NCBI GenBank assembly: GCA_002396335.1
Contig: DGXN01000015.1
Coordinates: forward strand, 14,861 to 24,702
Source: Bacteroidales bacterium UBA4231
Lineage (GTDB): Bacteria > Bacteroidota > Bacteroidia > Bacteroidales > UBA932
Direction: 5' to 3'
DNA: 9,842 bases
The notes under the pieces were generated by a model. The model ran no database searches and was not told where the DNA came from. It saw only the letters and a list, made by a program, of their open reading frames with translations. Below are positions 6,543 to 9,842 of the stretch, piece by piece (the first letter of the stretch is position 1; every line of letters starts with the position of its first letter). The position numbers and the translations under genes are program-made.

Positions 6543-6550
6543 CAAAGATA
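6543..6550 (-). promoter_or_regulatory. Promoter -7 box of the His-rich/TonB/DUF4625 operon
   Basis: On the minus strand this reads TATCTTTG, an exact -7 match, with nine bases to the ATG at 6533. Transcription should start within about 3 bases of the start codon. The three genes behind it run on one strand with gaps of 33 and 14 bases and no terminator between them, so one transcript is expected. No -33 TTTG is seen at standard spacing, which could mean activator dependence. Confidence 0.65.
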
Positions 6551-6603
6551 CTATTTTTCCGCAAAAATGCTTAAATTCGCATAAAAATGGATTCTTTCTG
6601 ACC
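6551..6603 (+). promoter_or_regulatory. Divergent intergenic region with weak promoter boxes and near-repeats
   Basis: This region lies between the metal-type operon and the plus-strand phosphodiesterase gene. Two imperfect -7 boxes face the plus-strand gene: TATTTTTC (6552-6559) and TAAATTCG (6572-6579); I cannot choose between them. Near-identical words CGCAAAAATG (6560-6569) and CGCATAAAAATG (6578-6589) recur 18 bases apart, and ATGC (6567-6570) with GCAT (6579-6582) form a small dyad. These could bind a regulator of the minus-strand operon, but they are short and AT-rich. Confidence 0.25.
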
Positions 6604-8331
6604 ATGCGAAAATTTAGCTTTCTGATTTTGCTGGCGGCCCTCGGTCTGGGCGGCTGCCGGCAGCCCGAAATCCTGCCGGAACTCCCGGTGATGTCGTTCA
6701 ATGTCCGTTACGGTACCGCCGAAGACGGCGACCACGTCTGGGCCAACCGCCGAGACGCCGCCTGCGCCCTCATCCTGAAGGAGCGCCCGGCCGTTATCGG
6801 CATCCAGGAGGCGCTGGATTTCCAGCTTGACTACCTCCAGGAAAACTGCCCCGGCTACCGCTATGTGGGTGTCGGCCGCGAGGATGGCGTCCATGAAGGC
6901 GAGCACATGGCCGTGCTCTATGACTCCGACCGCATTGACCTTCAGGAGTGGGGTACCTACTGGCTGTCGGAAACGCCCTTCCAGCCTTCTTATGGCTGGG
7001 ATGCCGCCTGCCGCCGCACCGCCACCTGGACCCTGCTGAAAGACAGGCAGTCGGGCCGGTCCTTCTATTTCGTGAACACGCACCTGGACCATGTGGGTAC
7101 GGAAGCCCGCCGCAAGGGCCTTCTGCTGCTGGTGGAGAAAATCGGCCAGATGAACCCGCAGGGCTATCCCATGATTCTCACCGGCGACATGAATGTCTAT
7201 CCGGACGACCCCTGTCTCACCGAGCTCCGCACCCTCATGCAGGATGCCCGTCAGACGGCTCCCGAAACCGATAACGACGTTACCTGGCACGACTACGGCC
7301 GTGTTTCCGGCCGTCCGCCCATCGACTATGTCTTCTACAGCGGGTTTGCCGGCTGCACCAAGTTCCAGGCCCTTCGCGGACCCTATGAAGGGGCCGAATA
7401 TGTCTCCGACCACTATCCCGTCACTGCCTCGCTCACTTACGGTCCCGCCCCTGCTCCCGTGAAGAAGGAGAAAGTGGCCCGGGCGCCCAAATACGTCGTG
7501 GACGTGGAAGCCCACCGCGGCGGTATGGGGCTGTATCCGGAAGAGACCCTCGCCGCCATGCTCAATGCCGTCGACCTGGGCGTGAACACCCTGGAGATGG
7601 ACTTGTGCATCACCGCGGACAAGAAGGTCATCCTTTCCCACGACAAGGAGTTCCATCCCCGTTATGCCTCCCATCCGGACGGGACGCCCGTCGTGGAAGG
7701 GGAGCCCGCCACCTGGCTGTACCAGCTGCCTTACTCGGAGATTCAGAAATGGGACGTCGGCGTCAGGTACAACCCCGCCTGGCCGGAGAAGCACTGCGTT
7801 CCCGCATGCAAGCCCGTCGCCCGCGAGGTGATCGAGGCCGTGGAGGCCTACACCAAGTCCATCGGCCACTATCCCATGCACTACGACATTGAAATCAAGT
7901 CCGATCCTACCTCCGCCGATGGCGTAGAAGGGGAGAACTGGCCTGATTATAAGGAGTTTACGGACCGCTGCGTCGCCATGCTGGATTCCCTGAACCTGGG
8001 CGACCGCCTCATGATCCAGTGCTTCGACGAACGCACGCTCAACTACATCAACGAGAAGTATCCCGGCCATACCCTCGCTTACCTGACCGAGGGTTATCAG
8101 AAGGACTTTGACGCGTTCATGGCCGAGCTGGACTTCACGCCCCAGTGGCTCAGCGCCCCGCACGAGAACATCACGCCCGAACTGGTGGAGAAAGCCCACG
8201 CCGCCGGCCTGAAGGTGAATACCTGGACCGTTGACGACCCGGCCGAAATGCGCCGCGTCATCGATGCGGGCGTAGACGCCGTCATCTCCAACTATCCGGA
8301 CCGCCTCCTTTCCGTCGTCAAAGAATACTGA
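6604..8331 (+). CDS. Two-domain lipoprotein: EEP-family phosphodiesterase fused to GDPD
   Basis: A 575-residue lipoprotein with two phosphodiesterase domains. Seen: a lipoprotein signal MRKFSFLILLAALGLGGC (Cys18). EEP domain, about residues 27-278: SFNVRYG (Asn33), IGIQEA (Glu69), NTHLDH (His160, Asp162), LTGDMN (Asp195, Asn197), PIDYVF (Asp241) and SDHYPV (Asp269, His270), a complete catalytic set. A Pro/Ala/Lys linker spans about 280-296. GDPD domain, about 298-575: AHRG (His304, Arg305), PEET (Glu313), LEMD (Glu331, Asp333), SHD (His346), EIK (Glu430), VNTWTVDD and ISNYPDRL, also complete. Known: EEP enzymes cut phosphodiesters or phosphomonoesters (sphingomyelin, inositol phosphates, nucleic acids); GDPD enzymes split glycerophosphodiesters into glycerol-3-phosphate and an alcohol. 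Lipidation argues for a substrate outside the cytoplasm (inference). The start at 6604 gives the signal sequence; upstream in-frame ATGs would overlap the divergent gene. DUF4886 follows 8 bases later. Confidence 0.92.
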   Translation: MRKFSFLILLAALGLGGCRQPEILPELPVMSFNVRYGTAEDGDHVWANRRDAACALILKERPAVIGIQEALDFQLDYLQENCPGYRYVGVGREDGVHEGEHMAVLYDSDRIDLQEWGTYWLSETPFQPSYGWDAACRRTATWTLLKDRQSGRSFYFVNTHLDHVGTEARRKGLLLLVEKIGQMNPQGYPMILTGDMNVYPDDPCLTELRTLMQDARQTAPETDNDVTWHDYGRVSGRPPIDYVFYSGFAGCTKFQALRGPYEGAEYVSDHYPVTASLTYGPAPAPVKKEKVARAPKYVVDVEAHRGGMGLYPEETLAAMLNAVDLGVNTLEMDLCITADKKVILSHDKEFHPRYASHPDGTPVVEGEPATWLYQLPYSEIQKWDVGVRYNPAWPEKHCVPACKPVAREVIEAVEAYTKSIGHYPMHYDIEIKSDPTSADGVEGENWPDYKEFTDRCVAMLDSLNLGDRLMIQCFDERTLNYINEKYPGHTLAYLTEGYQKDFDAFMAELDFTPQWLSAPHENITPELVEKAHAAGLKVNTWTVDDPAEMRRVIDAGVDAVISNYPDRLLSVVKEY

Positions 8332-8339
8332 CAGAACCG

Positions 8340-9182
8340 ATGAAACGCTTCCTGTTATCCCTTGCCATCGTCGCCGGCGTGTCGGCGCAGGCTCAGCCGG
8401 ACACCCTGCGGGTCCTCTCCGTGGCCAACAGCTTCGGGGTGGACGCCGTCGAACAGAATCTTCATGAGATCGCCCTTGCGGACGGTCACGTCCTGGTTAT
8501 CGGCAACCTGTACATCGGCGGCTGCTCCCTGGAACGCCATTACGGCAACGCCGTCAGCGGAGAGCCTGCCTACTCGTACCGGAAAATATCGGCCGACGGA
8601 AGCTTCACCACCCGCGAAGAGACCAGCCTGCCCTGGGCCTTCGCAGACGAGGCGTGGGATGTCGTGGTGTTCCAGCAGGTGAGCCAGTACTCCGGGAAGC
8701 CCGACACCTACGAGCCCTATCTGGGTTTTCTGCTGGATTATGCCCGGGAACGCTGTCCCAAGGGGGTGCGGCTGTACCTGCACCAGACCTGGGCCTATGC
8801 GAAGGACTCCACCCATCCCAATTTCCCGGACTACGGCTGCGACCAGATGCGCATGTACCGGGAACTCTGCCAGGCTTATTCGGCCATGGCCCGCAAATAC
8901 GGCTTAGGCGTAATTCCTTCCGGTACGGCTATCCAGAATGCCCGGAAGACCTACCTCGGCGACACGCTCACCCGGGACGGCTTCCATCTCTCCTACGGCC
9001 TGGGCCGATACCTTGCCGCCGCCACCTATTACGCCGCCCTGTATGGCACGAAGGTCAGCGGAAACGGCTGGATGCCGCCCCAGCTGGATCCCCGGGAAGT
9101 GGAGACGGCCCGGCGCTGCGCAGATGCGGCTGTGAGAAAGCCCTTTGCCACCTCTTGTATGTGCAGGGATTACCGGCGATAG
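8340..9182 (+). CDS. Secreted DUF4886 SGNH-like hydrolase
   Basis: A 280-residue protein with a cleavable signal (MKRFLLSLAIVAGVSAQAQ, likely cut after AQA near residue 18). Seen: the block I motif ANSFGVDAVE with nucleophile Ser31; NLYIGGCSLE (residues 56-65), typical of DUF4886; VVVFQQVSQ (108-116); LHQTWAY (147-153); and the block V pair in RDGFHLSYGLGRYLAA, with Asp213 and His216. The Ser-Asp-His set and order match SGNH/GDSL esterases. Known: such enzymes remove acetyl or acyl esters from glycans or lipids; DUF4886 itself is poorly characterised. The C-terminus carries TSCMC, two Cys close together. The gene begins 8 bases after the EEP-GDPD stop, without a visible promoter, so it is very likely cotranscribed and may act on the same or a related substrate (inference). 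The extracytoplasmic location agrees with its partner's lipidation. Confidence 0.87.
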   Translation: MKRFLLSLAIVAGVSAQAQPDTLRVLSVANSFGVDAVEQNLHEIALADGHVLVIGNLYIGGCSLERHYGNAVSGEPAYSYRKISADGSFTTREETSLPWAFADEAWDVVVFQQVSQYSGKPDTYEPYLGFLLDYARERCPKGVRLYLHQTWAYAKDSTHPNFPDYGCDQMRMYRELCQAYSAMARKYGLGVIPSGTAIQNARKTYLGDTLTRDGFHLSYGLGRYLAAATYYAALYGTKVSGNGWMPPQLDPREVETARRCADAAVRKPFATSCMCRDYRR

Positions 9183-9238
9183 AACCGTCCCCGGACTGAT
9201 AAGCTGTAACAAATTCATGCAGAATATGAAAAAACCTT

Positions 9239-9269
9239 TTTGCTGTTTCGGCGGAAAGTTGTAAATTTG
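9239..9269 (+). promoter_or_regulatory. Promoter of the DUF5692-like gene (-33 and -7 boxes)
   Basis: TTTG at 9239-9242, a 19-base spacer, then TAAATTTG at 9262-9269, which together form a full Bacteroidetes promoter with standard spacing. Transcription should start near 9275, leaving an untranslated leader of about 45 bases before the ATG at 9322. No convincing terminator for the upstream operon is visible in 9183-9238. Confidence 0.75.
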
Positions 9270-9321
9270 TGGAGAAAACCGCGTGATACTAACTTTTTAT
9301 CTATAACTAAACCTTAATTCT

Positions 9322-9842
9322 ATGTTTTTCCAAGTCTATGGGGCTAACGCCCTTTCTCAGTGGGGAATGCTCATCGTGGTCCTTCTGGGCCTGATCCTCC
9401 TCAATGAGTTCGCCCGCCGTACCAAACTCGGCGGCATCATTACTTTCCTGGCCGTTCCGCTGGCCCTGACGGTGTATTTCCTCGCCATCTGGATCGGCGT
9501 CCGCAACGGCAGCCAGTGGGCCCTTGAAAACCAGACCCACGTTTACATGCAGGGCTGGTTCCACTATGCCAAGCTGTATGCCGCTACCGCCGGGTGTATC
9601 GGCTTCATGATGATCAAGTACAAATGGGGCATCGGTGCCAAGCACTGGTTCAAGCCCTTCCCGTTCATCATCGTGGGTATCAACATCCTCATCGCCTGCG
9701 TCTCCGACTTCGAATCCGCCGTCATGGGCTGGAACAAGTGGTGGCTCACCTCTGAAGGTGTATGGCAGTACGGCGGCTGGCACAATGTGATGAACGGCGT
9801 CGCCGGTCTCATCAACATCATGTGTATGACCGCCTGGTGGAA
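9322..9842 (+). CDS. Polytopic membrane protein, DUF5692-like, N-terminal 173 residues (cut by window edge)
   Basis: The reading frame starts with ATG at 9322 (MFFQVYGANALSQWG) and stays open to the window edge. Seen: hydrophobic helices at about residues 13-28, 38-59, 82-98, 112-128 and 155-170, with motifs LNEFARRTKLGG (27-38), WFHYAKLYAATAGCIGFM (79-96), NILIACVSDFE (121-131) and GGWHNVMNGVAGLIN (151-165). This pattern resembles the DUF5692 family of integral membrane proteins found in gut Bacteroidetes and Firmicutes (about 300 residues); its function is unknown. The family call is from memory of these motifs and not certain. The gene has its own promoter and a leader of about 45 bases, and codon use like the neighbouring GC-rich genes. 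It lies 139 bases after the DUF4886 gene on the same strand and appears to be a separate transcription unit. Confidence 0.78.
   Translation, partial: MFFQVYGANALSQWGMLIVVLLGLILLNEFARRTKLGGIITFLAVPLALTVYFLAIWIGVRNGSQWALENQTHVYMQGWFHYAKLYAATAGCIGFMMIKYKWGIGAKHWFKPFPFIIVGINILIACVSDFESAVMGWNKWWLTSEGVWQYGGWHNVMNGVAGLINIMCMTAWW

Noticed and set aside
4143..6584. A stop-free plus-strand frame of 813 codons antisense to the TonB receptor operon.
   Set aside because: It is the mirror of GC-rich codon use in the real minus-strand genes. Its translation is low-complexity Val/Gly/Glu/Ala-rich with no signal or motif, and it runs across the junction and promoter of the true operon.
6475..6603. A 43-residue N-terminal extension of the EEP-GDPD protein.
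   Set aside because: It overlaps the divergent His-rich gene and its promoter. The ATG at 6604 directly starts a lipoprotein signal with LGGC.
6571..8199. A 542-codon minus-strand frame antisense to the EEP-GDPD gene.
   Set aside because: The plus-strand frame has two complete catalytic domains and a lipoprotein signal. The antisense translation shows no motif and would start inside the GDPD domain.

Overview
The window comes from a Bacteroidales-type member of the Bacteroidota. The signs are Bacteroidetes -7 promoter boxes (TAnnTTTG) in front of several genes, almost no Shine-Dalgarno sequences, lipoprotein signals, a TonB-dependent receptor, and families typical of the phylum (DUF4625, DUF4886 and DUF5692-like). 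Most genes are GC-rich, but about 2.54-3.5 kb is visibly more AT-rich. I cannot name the genus with confidence; a GC-rich gut lineage such as an Alistipes relative would fit.

Layout: (1) 1-2357, minus strand: the 5' end of pyruvate:ferredoxin/flavodoxin oxidoreductase, fabD, then anmK, covering central carbon, fatty-acid and cell-wall recycling metabolism. anmK has its own terminator and fabD its own promoter. (2) 2403-2541, plus strand: tRNA-Arg(CCG) with promoter and terminator. (3) 2577-3491: an unexplained nested inverted repeat, then a lower-GC orphan gene for a three-helix membrane protein. (4) 3571-6550, minus strand: a three-gene operon made of a His/Cys-rich small membrane protein, a TonB-dependent receptor with a His-rich segment, and a His/Asp/Glu-rich DUF4625 lipoprotein. 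It is most simply read as an outer-membrane metal (zinc, copper, nickel or metal-complex) uptake system. (5) 6604-9182, plus strand: a lipoprotein fusing an endonuclease/exonuclease/phosphatase (EEP) domain to a glycerophosphodiester phosphodiesterase (GDPD) domain, followed after 8 bases by a secreted DUF4886 SGNH-like hydrolase. Together they could strip phosphodiester and ester substrates such as lipid head groups outside the cytoplasm. (6) 9239-9842, plus strand: a well-formed promoter and the 5' part of a polytopic membrane protein that looks like DUF5692.

The observations most worth checking are the EEP-GDPD fusion, the His-rich metal operon with its undescribed first gene, three -7 boxes lying only 5-9 bases from start codons (implying leaderless or nearly leaderless mRNAs), the nested inverted repeat at 2577-2673, and a dyad abutting the fabD -7 box. 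I see no mobile element, CRISPR array, phage gene or defence system.
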